Shown here one piece after another: positions 44,704 to 53,133 of a stretch of 64,000 nt of DNA (position 1 is its first letter; every line of letters begins with the position of its first letter). Under the pieces are notes generated by a model, which saw only the letters and a list, made by a program, of their open reading frames with translations, was not told where the DNA came from and searched no databases. The translations under genes were made by a program, and so were the position numbers. The stretch is from Tautonia plasticadhaerens (GTDB taxonomy: Bacteria > Planctomycetota > Planctomycetia > Isosphaerales > Isosphaeraceae), in assembly GCF_007752535.1 (NCBI RefSeq), contig NZ_CP036426.1, positions 186,001 through 250,000 on the forward strand. Reading direction: 5' to 3'.

Positions 44704-45315
44704 ATGCCCCTGGGTCCCATCGACTGGCGGGGCTCCGACCCCGACGCCTTCGGCCGGGAGCTGGAGGCCTGCCGGAGCTACCTGACCCTGGTCGCCGAGC
44801 GGGCCATCCCGGCGTCGCTGCGCGTCAAGCTGGCCCCGAGCGACCTGGTCCAGGAGACATTCGTCGACGCCCGCCGTCGTGTCGACGACCTGCAGGCCCG
44901 CTCCACCGACGAGCTTCGCGGCTGGCTCTACCGCGTCATGCTGCTGAACCTCGCCGAGCAGCGGCGGAGGTTCTTCGGCACGGCCAAGGCCGATGTCCGC
45001 GCCGAGGTCCGCCTCGACGCCCCCCGGGCCGGGGGCGGGGCCCTCCGGGGGGGCGGGGCCCTCCGGGACGGATTGGTCGATGTCCACTCGACCCCATCGA
45101 CCACCGCAATGGGCCGGGAGCGGCTCGCCTGGCTCGCCCGCGGGCTCAGCGAGCTGCCTGTGCGGGACCGGCAAGTGATCCTCTGGCGCTACCAGGAACG
45201 CCTCGGCTTCGCCGAGATCGGCCGCCGGCTGGGCTGCACCGAGGACGGGGCCCGCAAGAGTTATGGCCGGGCCTGTCAGCGTCTCCGCGATCGACTGGGG
45301 GACACGCAGCCGTGA
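44704..45315 (+). CDS. ECF sigma factor, pair 2
   Basis: Sigma factor of 203 residues. Region 2: YLTLVAERAIPASLRVKLAPSDLVQETFVDARRR and LRGWLYRVMLLNLAEQRRRFFGT. Region 4: GLSELPVRDRQVILWRYQERLGFAEIGRRLGCTEDGARKSYGRACQRL. A Gly-rich insert (GGGALRGGGALRDG) separates the regions. It is a different ECF subgroup from the LLPLVYDELR factors of pairs 1 and 3. Its stop overlaps the GTG start of the kinase gene by 4 nt, so the two are coupled. ATG 44704 lies about 100 nt after a good promoter. Confidence 0.88.
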   Translation: MPLGPIDWRGSDPDAFGRELEACRSYLTLVAERAIPASLRVKLAPSDLVQETFVDARRRVDDLQARSTDELRGWLYRVMLLNLAEQRRRFFGTAKADVRAEVRLDAPRAGGGALRGGGALRDGLVDVHSTPSTTAMGRERLAWLARGLSELPVRDRQVILWRYQERLGFAEIGRRLGCTEDGARKSYGRACQRLRDRLGDTQP

Positions 45316-48300
45316 CGGGCGACCGGACTGACGGCCGACCCGCCGGGGACGACCGACCCGGCGACGACCCGCTGGCCGACTGGCTGGCCGATTACGACGA
45401 GGCCTTGCTCCTCGGCGACACCCTCCCCGACGACACCCCGGAACCGGGCGATCCCGAGCAGGAGCGGCTCCGCGACCTGCTCCACCTGCTGGACCAGGCC
45501 CTCCGGCCCTCGAGGGTGGCACCGGGTCCGGCGTCACCGTTGACCGGGGAGACTCCCGAGGATGTCGCGGGGGGCTACCCGCCGTTGGGCCGCTTCGTCA
45601 TCGAGCGGGAACTGGGGCGCGGCGGCTTCGGCGTCGTCTACCGCGCGTACGACCCCGAGATGGACCGCGTCGTCGCCCTGAAGCTTCCCCGCGCCGATGC
45701 CCTGCTCACCCCCGGGGTCCGCCGCCGCTTCCTCCGCGAGGCCCGCACCGCCGCCCGGCTGGACCACCCCAATCTGGTGCCCGTGTTCGAGGCCGGCCAG
45801 GTCGGCCCCATCTGCTACATCGCCAGCGCCTACTGCGAGGGGCCCGACCTGGGGCGCTGGCTCCGCGAGCAGCCCGGGCCCCTCGACCCGCGGCAGGCGG
45901 CCCGCCTGGCGCGGGTGCTGGCCGAGGCCGTGGCGCACATCCACACCCGCGGCCTGCTGCACTGCGACCTCAAACCGGGCAACGTGCTGATCGATCCGCC
46001 TCGCTCCCCCGGCGGCGATCCGGTGCCCCGGCTCACCGACTTCGGCCTGGCCCGGCTGCTGGAGGCCGCACCGGGCGCCTCGATCACCGCCCGGCCGATG
46101 GGCACCCCGCCCTACATGGCCCCCGAATTGATCGAGGCCCGACCCGACGCCGCCGGGCCGCCGGCCGACGTCTACGCCCTGGGGGCCGTCCTCTTCGAGC
46201 TCCTCGCAGGCCGGCCCCCCCACACGGCCGGGACGCCCTGGACGCTGATGCGGGCCGTCCTCGAAGTGCCCCCGCGATCCCTGAGGAAGGATCGGCCGGA
46301 GATCCCGCGCGACCTGGAGGCGGTCTGCCTGCGCTGCTTGGAGAAGCGGCCCGAGGTGCGCTACGGCTCTGCCCGCGACCTGGCCGACGACCTCGGCCGC
46401 GTCCTGGCCGGCGAGCCGACCGAGGCCCGGCCCCTGGGGCGGGCGCACCGGGCGGCCCGCTGGTCCGCCCGCCACCCGGCCCGGGCGGCGCTGATCGGCC
46501 TGGGGCTGGTCACACTGGTCCTGAGCCTCGGCTCGGCGATCGCGCTGTCGCGGTCCAACGCACGGCTGGGACGCTCCCGGGCCGAGGCCCAGCGGGCGTT
46601 GGAGGGGGAACGCCATCTGCGGTACGTGGCGACGATCGCCCTCGCCCAGGAGGACGCCCGCCGGGGCCGGGTCGAGGTGGCCCAGCAGCGGCTGGGGCAG
46701 CTCGTCCCCACGCCCGGCGAGGCCGACTTGCGTGATTTCGCCTGGCACTTCCTCGATCGCCGGCTCCGCGCCGACCGGACCGTGCTCGGCGTCCTGCCGG
46801 GGCTGGTCGAGCACGCCGCCGTCGGGGCTCGGGGAGACGTGCTGGCGAACACGAGGGGCGTCGTCCGGCGCTGGCGATTGGAGCCCGTCGCCGGGGGCCG
46901 GCCCCGCGTGCGGGAGCTGCCGCCGCCGGACCTCGGGGGCCTCTACACCTGGGCCGTTGGGCCGATCTCCCCCGACGGCGCCCTCGCGGTGCTCAACGTC
47001 GACGACCGCCTGCTAGACGACCTGGATCGGTGGCGGGCGGTCGCTTCGCCGCCGCTGGACGTCGAGCCGAAGCCCGTGCCGGCACGCCGAGAGGCGCTGG
47101 CGCTGCTCGACCTGGCCGACGGCCGGGTCGAGCTGGTGGAGGTCGAGGACCTCGAGGTCGCGATCCCGGGCGCATTCTCGCCCGACGGATCGACGCTGGT
47201 CGTCAGCCGACGGGATGAGGATCGGGGCGTACCGCTCATCGAGTCCCGGCCCGTGACGCTCGCCTCGGGGCGCCGGCTCGCGCTCGTCCTGGTCCGAGAG
47301 GCGCGGGCGCTTATCATGCGCCCCGACGGCCGGTGCATCGCCACCATCCTGCCGGGCGAGCGCCCGACGGACGGGTCGCAGCCGCGCGAATTCGTGATCT
47401 TCGACGCCCTCCCGGCGGGGGGGCACCGTCGCCTGCCCCTGGCCGAGGGGGCATTCCTGGCCGCCTCGCCCGATCCGGGGGGGCCGATCGTCACGACGAC
47501 GGACGGCGACCTGGAGTTCCGCGACGGGGATACCGGCGAGGTGGTCCGCACGGTGTCGTGGTCCGGCGATCGCGTCAACGGCCTCGCCGTCTCTGGCGAC
47601 GGGACGCTGCTCTTCGCCTCCGACGATGCGAGGCGGGCCGCTCTGATTGACCCGGGCACCGGAACGCCCTCCCGGGCGTTGGACGGGCTCTCCGGCCCGG
47701 TCAGCGCCGCCAGCTTCCTCACGGGGGAGCCGGGCCTCGTCCTGGGCCTGGGCAACGGCCAGGTCCTGCTCTGGCACCCCCGGCCGCTTCCCGAGCTTCC
47801 CCAACCGAGGGGCCACGCCGACGAGGCCTGGGACGTCGCGTTCTCCAACGACGGCCGTCTGCTGGCCTCCTTCGGCGGCGACGGGCTGGTCAAGCTCTGG
47901 GAACGCCGGACGGGGACGCTCGTGAAGGCGCTGGAGGGGCACCGGGGCTGGTCGTCCTGCCTGGCGATGGCGCCTGGCACCCGGCGGCTGGCCTCTGCCG
48001 ACTTCGACGGGCGGGTGCTCGCCTGGGACCTCGACACCGGCCGGGTCGAGCGGGAGTTTCGTGGACACGACGCCCGGGTCCGTGACCTGGCCTTCAGCCC
48101 GGATGGGGAGATCCTGGCCGGCGGGGGTGACCTCGGCGAGGTCGTCCTCTGGGACGCTGCGACCGGGTCGGAGCGGGGCCGGCTCGAAGGGGATGGGGCG
48201 AAGATCAGGGGCCTGGCCTTCCGGCCCGACGGCCGGGTGCTGGCCGTGGCCGACGACGTGGCGCGGGTGCGGCTGTGGGACGTGCGAGAAGGCCGGCGGC

Positions 48301-48719
48301 TCGGGTCGTTCGCGGCCGGGTCGACCACCTCGGCCACCTCGGCGGTGACCTGCGTCTCCTTCAGCCCGGACGGGCGGACCCTGGCCGCCGGCGACAACCT
48401 CGGCTCGGTGATCCTCTGGGACGCGGCGAGCGGCCGGGAGCTGGTGCGCCGGCCGCTGCTGCATGCCGAGGAGGTTTGCGACGTCGCCTATAGCCCGGAC
48501 GGCCGGGTGCTGGCCTCTGCGGGGCAGGACGGGGTAGTGACGCTGCTGGACGTCGCCACCGGCGAGGCCCACCTCTCGCTAACCGGTCACGAGAGGGGCG
48601 TCAACGCGGTCGCCTTCAGTCCCGATGGCCGGACGCTGGCCTCGGCCAGCCACGACGGGTCGGTCCGCCTGTGGTGGGCCGGGCCCGGTGAGCCGTTCGA
48701 CCGGGCGCGGGCGGATTGA
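45312..48719 (+). CDS. Transmembrane Ser/Thr kinase with WD40 repeats, non-RD type (pair 2)
   Basis: Hanks-type kinase of 1135 residues starting at a GTG that overlaps the sigma stop (GTGA). Glycine loop GRGGFG, catalytic Lys124 (VALKLPRAD), catalytic loop LLHCDLKPGN where the usual Arg of HRD is Cys218, Asp219 intact, DFG at 243-245, MAPEL. Membrane helix about 392-413. The extracytoplasmic part (about 430-1135) is WD40-like with DVAFSNDGRLLASFGGDG, DLAFSPDGEILAGGG, CVSFSPDGRTLAAGD and AVAFSPDGRTLASASHDGSVRLW blades. Losing the RD arginine usually means no control by activation-loop phosphorylation. Presumed to regulate the coupled sigma factor. Confidence 0.9.
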   Translation: MTGDRTDGRPAGDDRPGDDPLADWLADYDEALLLGDTLPDDTPEPGDPEQERLRDLLHLLDQALRPSRVAPGPASPLTGETPEDVAGGYPPLGRFVIERELGRGGFGVVYRAYDPEMDRVVALKLPRADALLTPGVRRRFLREARTAARLDHPNLVPVFEAGQVGPICYIASAYCEGPDLGRWLREQPGPLDPRQAARLARVLAEAVAHIHTRGLLHCDLKPGNVLIDPPRSPGGDPVPRLTDFGLARLLEAAPGASITARPMGTPPYMAPELIEARPDAAGPPADVYALGAVLFELLAGRPPHTAGTPWTLMRAVLEVPPRSLRKDRPEIPRDLEAVCLRCLEKRPEVRYGSARDLADDLGRVLAGEPTEARPLGRAHRAARWSARHPARAALIGLGLVTLVLSLGSAIALSRSNARLGRSRAEAQRALEGERHLRYVATIALAQEDARRGRVEVAQQRLGQLVPTPGEADLRDFAWHFLDRRLRADRTVLGVLPGLVEHAAVGARGDVLANTRGVVRRWRLEPVAGGRPRVRELPPPDLGGLYTWAVGPISPDGALAVLNVDDRLLDDLDRWRAVASPPLDVEPKPVPARREALALLDLADGRVELVEVEDLEVAIPGAFSPDGSTLVVSRRDEDRGVPLIESRPVTLASGRRLALVLVREARALIMRPDGRCIATILPGERPTDGSQPREFVIFDALPAGGHRRLPLAEGAFLAASPDPGGPIVTTTDGDLEFRDGDTGEVVRTVSWSGDRVNGLAVSGDGTLLFASDDARRAALIDPGTGTPSRALDGLSGPVSAASFLTGEPGLVLGLGNGQVLLWHPRPLPELPQPRGHADEAWDVAFSNDGRLLASFGGDGLVKLWERRTGTLVKALEGHRGWSSCLAMAPGTRRLASADFDGRVLAWDLDTGRVEREFRGHDARVRDLAFSPDGEILAGGGDLGEVVLWDAATGSERGRLEGDGAKIRGLAFRPDGRVLAVADDVARVRLWDVREGRRLGSFAAGSTTSATSAVTCVSFSPDGRTLAAGDNLGSVILWDAASGRELVRRPLLHAEEVCDVAYSPDGRVLASAGQDGVVTLLDVATGEAHLSLTGHERGVNAVAFSPDGRTLASASHDGSVRLWWAGPGEPFDRARAD

Positions 48720-49074
48720 TGATCTTGGCGAAATGATTGACTGCGTTATTTGCCCCATCTCACGCACCCGGTCCGCACTGTGCTCCGGCCTCCGAGCGGC
48801 TCGATCTTCCAGGAACCTCGCGGTAGACCGGTCCAGGTGCCGGTGACTCTACTCATCAACGAACGCTGGATCGCGCAGTGGCTGCACCTTCCGAGATCGA
48901 AGGAGCAGGGACCACCCCTCGCGTTACTGTGCAAATGGCCAAGGGGAACGCGTCGCCTTGTCCCTCGTACGACTATAATCGAACAATCTTTCCATGCGGC
49001 ATGCCCGCCTCTCGGACTGGTGCAACGTCGATCAGTGTAGGGCAATTCGGACGGCAGGTGTTCGGAGACGCTCG
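48720..49074. other. Intergenic region, lower GC
   Basis: 355 bases after the kinase, noticeably less GC-rich than its surroundings. Frames open here on both strands have no protein features. A perfect TATAAT lies at 48974-48979, 95 bp before the next gene, but without a -35 at the right spacing. Confidence 0.4.
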
Positions 49075-49479
49075 ATGCCCTGGAAGCAGCGAGGAGGCCG
49101 GTCCTATTTCTACGAGAGCCGTCGGCAGGGACGGCGGGTCCGCTCGGTCTACGTCGGCTCGGGCCCGCTGGCCGAGCTGGTGACCGATCGGCTCGCCGAG
49201 CATCGGGAAGCCCGCCAGGCGGATCGAAGGCTTTCTCGAGCCCGGCGAGCGGCCGAGGCGACCGAGGAGCGGGCTTTCGCCACTCTGTTCAACCGTAGGC
49301 GTGTTACGAACCACACTCACCCACGGCTCGATAGACGATTATTCCTCCAGTGGCCGCAGGTAATAGGCGAACACGAACTCCGCCAACTCGCGGCCGCTCT
49401 CCAAGCCGGCGATGTTGTCGTACTGCCAGTGGATGCCGCCGTAGATCCGGCTCCGACCGGCCTCTTCCGCGGCGAATGA
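49075..49479 (+). pseudogene. Truncated planctomycete protein (MPWK...YFYESRR type)
   Basis: Frame of 134 codons. The first 70 residues (MPWKQRGGRSYFYESRRQGRRVRSVYVGSG, LAELVTDRLAEHREARQADRR) match a small protein type common in planctomycete accessory DNA, as I recall it. After about residue 75 the sequence loses that character (ATLFNRRRVTNHTHPRLDRRLFLQW) and runs 140 bp antisense into the haloperoxidase gene. It is therefore probably truncated by a rearrangement just before 49300. Confidence 0.5.
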
Positions 49480-50631
49480 CAGGCTCGGCCAGCTCCGCAC
49501 CACAGGGGCGCCTTTTCGGTCCAACAACCGGTCCGGCCAGATGTGAGGGTCGGGAGCGGGGGACGAGATCGGGATATCGCCGAAGAGCCGCACCAGGATC
49601 ACCGCCGAGGCGCCGCTGAACGTGCTGTGACCCGACGTATAGGACGGGAAGGGCGGCGTGGGGATGAGCGGGGCCCAGTCGGGGTCGGCGTCGGTCAGCG
49701 CGTTGCCGTCCTCCTCGGCCCGCGTGATCCCCGTATACGGCCGGAAGTGATCATAGTGGTACTTGCTGTCCCAGGCGACGATGGCCGCGTCGGCCTGCGT
49801 GAGGCTCAGGAGTGCGAACAGCCGGGCGTTCTGGGCCGGCGTCGTGCCGAACGTCGCGGCGAGTTGCTGGGCGATGAGCTGCCAGTGGCCGGGGGGCGTG
49901 GCCGATCCCGGGCCGTCTTCCCAGAAGTAGGCGACCTGCGTCTGGTCGTCGGTTCGCGTCAGGCTACCAAGGTCGCCCAGTTCCTTCACCTCGTGGAAGG
50001 CGATCGCGTACTCCAGGCTGGCCGGCCCCGGCGGCGGGCCCGGCAGGAACTGATCCGCGGCCCGCATCGCGAAGGGCGTGACGGAGGGCCATTGGGGCAA
50101 GAGGGCGTCGGCGAATCGCGGGGGCGTCGGCTCCCACCGGCCGAACTCGCCGGAGGGCTCGTACGCGACGATCCGGTCCGCACCGTCGTCGCGCCGGAGC
50201 GCGAGGATGCGGTCCCCCACGAATCGACCCCAGGCGACGCCCTTGTTCCGCGCGGCGTTGGGGGGTACGCCGGCCAGGGACTCGGTCAGGTAGGCATCGT
50301 AGATGTCCCGCAGGTCGGGAAACAGCGCCGAGAGCACCTGGTGTGCGGCCGCCGCCGCCGCCGCGCCCGGCGACGCGCCGGGGGGAGCGGGCCGCTCCAC
50401 GAAGTACGGTTGATGCGTGCGTTCGATGCCGTTGACCGCATCGTAGATCGCCGCGTGGACCATCGCCAGGGCGCGCGTGGCCGGCGGCGGCGGGACGCGC
50501 CGCGCCCGGATCGTGTCCAGCGTGACGTTGTTCCAGTCGATCACGACGTCCGCACGGGCGGCTGCCGTCGCCGCCAGCACGAGGGACGTGGCCAGCACCG
50601 CAACCCCCGGCATCCTGATACGCGTCGCCAT
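49339..50631 (-). CDS. Secreted vanadium-dependent haloperoxidase / PAP2-family protein
   Basis: Exported protein of 430 residues with signal peptide MATRIRMPGVAVLATSLVLAATAAARA. The mature protein has the vanadate/phosphate site of the haloperoxidase-acid phosphatase fold: KYHYDHFRPYT (Lys and Arg-Pro), PSYTSGHSTFSGASA (Ser-Gly-His) and EAGRSRIYGGIHWQYD (Arg and catalytic His). Long N-terminal helices before these motifs (WNNVTLDTIRARRVPPPPATRALAMVHAAIYDAVNGI) fit haloperoxidases rather than lipid phosphatases. It may oxidise halides with peroxide outside the cell, for defence or matrix chemistry; vanadate and substrate specificity cannot be read from sequence. GAGAGGGG precedes the ATG. Confidence 0.88.
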   Translation of the reverse strand: MATRIRMPGVAVLATSLVLAATAAARADVVIDWNNVTLDTIRARRVPPPPATRALAMVHAAIYDAVNGIERTHQPYFVERPAPPGASPGAAAAAAAHQVLSALFPDLRDIYDAYLTESLAGVPPNAARNKGVAWGRFVGDRILALRRDDGADRIVAYEPSGEFGRWEPTPPRFADALLPQWPSVTPFAMRAADQFLPGPPPGPASLEYAIAFHEVKELGDLGSLTRTDDQTQVAYFWEDGPGSATPPGHWQLIAQQLAATFGTTPAQNARLFALLSLTQADAAIVAWDSKYHYDHFRPYTGITRAEEDGNALTDADPDWAPLIPTPPFPSYTSGHSTFSGASAVILVRLFGDIPISSPAPDPHIWPDRLLDRKGAPVVRSWPSLSFAAEEAGRSRIYGGIHWQYDNIAGLESGRELAEFVFAYYLRPLEE

Positions 50632-50770
50632 GGATTGCCCCTCTCTTCGGCCCGCGGTTCGAGGTCGGCGCCATCCCCGGCCCGCAGGCCGAATACCGGG
50701 GGGATCTCCGGCCGGTGAGGGCGCCTCCCGCGGCAATTCCTCACCGGCCGCGGACACGATGTTGTCGGGA

Positions 50771-50923
50771 TCAGCGTTGCAGGATCATGATGTGCCCCGT
50801 GGCCGCCTTCCCGTGATCAAGTTCGACGAGATCGCCGCCGCCGGACGGGCGGACGACCGGGTCGCCGATGAATCGGCCGAGGTCGGGGCCGCCGGTGAAC
50901 GGCGCCCCGACTCGGCAGCTCAT
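50771..50923 (-). CDS. Possible small protein downstream of the secreted gene
   Basis: 50-codon frame: MSCRVGAPFTGGPDLGRFIG, then VVRPSGGGDLVELDHGKAATGHIMILQR. It starts 2 nt after the stop of the gene at 50926-51612. Composition is protein-like rather than the usual Arg/Pro-rich noise. It may be a coupled small protein, or the former C-terminal end of the upstream protein separated by a frameshift. No start or family evidence beyond this. Confidence 0.35.
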   Translation of the reverse strand: MSCRVGAPFTGGPDLGRFIGDPVVRPSGGGDLVELDHGKAATGHIMILQR

Positions 50924-50925
50924 GC

Positions 50926-51612
50926 TCACGAGAGGGGTTCGACCGGACAGTCCTCCACCCGGTCGAAGGGTATGTCGTCCACGTCAACCCTGAAGTCGAT
51001 CGAGATGTGGCCCTTGCGGATTTCCTCCTGGTCGAACCCGTCGTCGAGACCCAGGAAATCCGGCCCGCCTAGCAGCGTGACCTCGTCCGCGTAGAAGAAG
51101 CGGGCGGGGAGGTCGTCGGAGTGCCCGGCCTGGCCGGAGCCGGGACCCTCTCGGAGCTCGAGGCAGAAGTCGAAGATGTACGGGTCCCCGTCCTCGTCTC
51201 TGACGACGCCCGGCCCTCCGGCCGCCCCGGACAGATCGACGAACGCCGCTTCGCCCAACAGGAACACGGTGTCCTGGTCGGCCGGACCGTCCGCCCGATC
51301 GATCCCCAGGACCTCCGTGAATACCCCCTGGACGATGACCACGCAGCCCTTGACCTGGCACATGAAGTGCCCGTCGACGCTGCCGTCCGCGTCGATCCGC
51401 GCGCTGACGGCGAAGTTGGATTCCCCGAAGGGGGCCTCGGTGTTGAAACCATCGCAGGGGTTGGGGTCGAGGAACTCGCCCACGCCGCCCCCGCTGATCC
51501 TGATTGCCACCGGCGGCCCCTGGGCCTGGACCGCGGCCGGGACCAACGCCAGGGCGACGGCCGCCGTCACGACGGCCGCCGACCGACTCAACCGGTATCT
51601 TGGACCTTGCAT
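50926..51612 (-). CDS. Secreted protein of unknown function
   Basis: Exported protein of 228 residues with signal peptide MQGPRYRLSRSAAVVTAAVALALVPAAVQA. The mature part is acidic and beta-rich: VAIRISGGGVGEFLDPNPCDGFNTEAPFGESNFAVSARIDADGSVDGHFMCQV, then VIVQGVFTEVLG, EAAFVDLSGAAGG and SIDFRVDVDDIPFDRVEDCPVE. Four or five Cys could form disulfides; it lies near the MauD-like thioredoxin gene, though that gene's direct partner is the Cys-rich protein. No named family recognised. Confidence 0.75.
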   Translation of the reverse strand: MQGPRYRLSRSAAVVTAAVALALVPAAVQAQGPPVAIRISGGGVGEFLDPNPCDGFNTEAPFGESNFAVSARIDADGSVDGHFMCQVKGCVVIVQGVFTEVLGIDRADGPADQDTVFLLGEAAFVDLSGAAGGPGVVRDEDGDPYIFDFCLELREGPGSGQAGHSDDLPARFFYADEVTLLGGPDFLGLDDGFDQEEIRKGHISIDFRVDVDDIPFDRVEDCPVEPLS

Positions 51613-52013
51613 GACTCCAGCTCCTGATGGTGGCCTGGTCTGCGTGGTCACGAGAGGACGATCCCCCGGCGCGCAGACCGAGCGCCGGGGCGATGCCGGG
51701 CCGGAGAGATCCTGGCGCATCCGCCAGGACTCGTCGGAGGCCCTTCCACGTCCGGCACGAGCCGGACGCCTCTCCTATCGAGTTCTTGACGGGCCAGCGA
51801 GCCCGCCCTCAAGCTGCTGCCACCGACCATCGGTCCCCCGATTCGATGCGAAACTGGCGCGGCCCTCTTGTGGGCTTCGTGTCGTGCTCGTACCGGAATC
51901 GGCTCAGAGCGGATCGGGCAAGGACCTCCGGGTGAGTGCCTCGGAGGTATGGCATGCGCGGGCCGCTCGGGGAGACGTTCGGCGGCGACCGTCCGCCTGA
52001 CGCTCGATCCACG
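51613..52013. other. Intergenic region, no gene seen
   Basis: 401 bases between two minus-strand genes. It presumably contains the promoter of the secreted protein gene; no clear consensus or repeat is seen. Confidence 0.45.
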
Positions 52014-52295
52014 TCAGCAGCAGCGGCGGCTGCAGCCGTAGGGATAGCAGGGACATTCGCCCCGGGGACATCCACCGCTTTGATCGATGCATCTTCCGTT
52101 CGAGCAATACTGCCTGGGAGGACAGTCGGAATCGAAAGTGCATGGCTTGCCTGCGGCGGCGCGACGGGGACTGGCGAGCAGCCCGCCGGCGGCCATGGCC
52201 AGCACGGCGGCCCCTCTCCCGAATCGCCCCAGCACCTCGCGGCGCGACACGCTCGTCGCCATCTGCTCGGCGGTCCGACCGATCTTCTCAAGCAC
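52014..52295 (-). CDS. Small Cys-rich Tat-exported protein
   Basis: Protein of 93 residues with a twin-arginine signal (VSRREVLGRFGRGAAVLAMAAGGLLA, cut near RAAA-GK). The mature 45 residues hold 10 cysteines: CTFDSDCPPRQYCSNGRC, then CPRGECPCYPYGCSRRCC. The first block resembles Dickkopf-like Cys motifs. GTG start with a very strong GGAGGAGG upstream; it overlaps the end of the MauD-like thioredoxin gene by 8 nt. The pairing suggests that the thioredoxin forms or protects its disulfides, as MauD does for the Cys-rich, Tat-exported MauA (analogy, not homology). Confidence 0.75.
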   Translation of the reverse strand: MLEKIGRTAEQMATSVSRREVLGRFGRGAAVLAMAAGGLLASPRRAAAGKPCTFDSDCPPRQYCSNGRCIDQSGGCPRGECPCYPYGCSRRCC

Positions 52296-52941
52296 GAGAC
52301 ACCTCCTCCGTTGAATGGGACTTCGTACGCTCGACCTCCCCGGCTCCTTCCGGCTCCGGATGCCCCTCCCTGTGCTGCGCGTGGCGGCCGGCGCCCTGGA
52401 GCACGAAGCCCAGGTACTGACGGCTGCCGACGATCCCCTTCGATGTAATGGTCCCGCCCTCGTCGATGACGAACGCGAACGGGGTCGCGAACACCTGATA
52501 CCGCTTCGAGACAGCCCATTTCTCCTGCGTCAGCACCGGGAAGCCGGCGCGATGCCGGGCTGCCCACGCGCGGGTCTCCTCCGGTGCGCCGTTGTTGATC
52601 ACGACGACCTGGTGCTCGCCCCGCCCATGGACGCGATTCAACTCGGGCACGATCGCGCCACAAGGGCCGCATCCCGACTGGGTGAAGACCAGCAGCACCC
52701 TGCGGCCGGCGAGGTCGCGGAGCGATCGCGATGCGCCGTCGTGGCCAACCAGGGTGAAGTCGGGGGCCTTGGCGCCCAGCTTCAAGCCGTCGCGGCCGAT
52801 GCGGCTCGGGGTGACCGTCTCCAGTTGGTCCAGGCGCCAGCGGAGCAGCCCCAGGGAACGCAGGACGCCGAGCAACAGGAACGCGATCAGGAGGACTGCC
52901 GCCCACAGGGCGATGACCGAGCTGAGTGAGAGCACGTTCAT
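52288..52941 (-). CDS. MauD/TlpA-like membrane-anchored thioredoxin
   Basis: Thiol-disulfide oxidoreductase of 217 residues. N-terminal membrane helix (about 7-27, VIALWAAVLLIAFLLLGVLRSLG), then a thioredoxin fold: LGAKAPDFTLVGHDGASRSLRDLAGRRVLLVFTQSGCGPCGAIVPELNRVH with the redox CxxC as CGPC (in SGCGPC), VVVINNG, VLTQEKWAVSKRYQVFATPFAFVIDEGG and VGSRQYLG. This is the MauD-type pattern. It overlaps a 10-Cys Tat protein gene, an obvious candidate client. ATG 52941 follows GGAG; an earlier start at 53022 would add an unlikely N-terminal tail. Confidence 0.85.
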   Translation of the reverse strand: MNVLSLSSVIALWAAVLLIAFLLLGVLRSLGLLRWRLDQLETVTPSRIGRDGLKLGAKAPDFTLVGHDGASRSLRDLAGRRVLLVFTQSGCGPCGAIVPELNRVHGRGEHQVVVINNGAPEETRAWAARHRAGFPVLTQEKWAVSKRYQVFATPFAFVIDEGGTITSKGIVGSRQYLGFVLQGAGRHAQHREGHPEPEGAGEVERTKSHSTEEVSRA

Positions 52942-53133
52942 GGGCGACAACTCCGCGGTTCGCGATTCGTGAAGGACACACTGCCGCATGGCCGGCCGGA
53001 CCCTCCTGGGCGCGCACCCCAAGCGTCGAGCCGATGCCGGGTGGAGCGTGGTCGGCGCGATCCTCAGGACGACACCCGTCCCCTTCTCTTCATCTCACTT
53101 CTACCGGCGTACCAGCTCGCCAGGCCGAGGTGA

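Noticed and set aside
48750-49040. 96-codon frame between the kinase and 49075
   Set aside because: No convincing protein features; competing open frame on the other strand.
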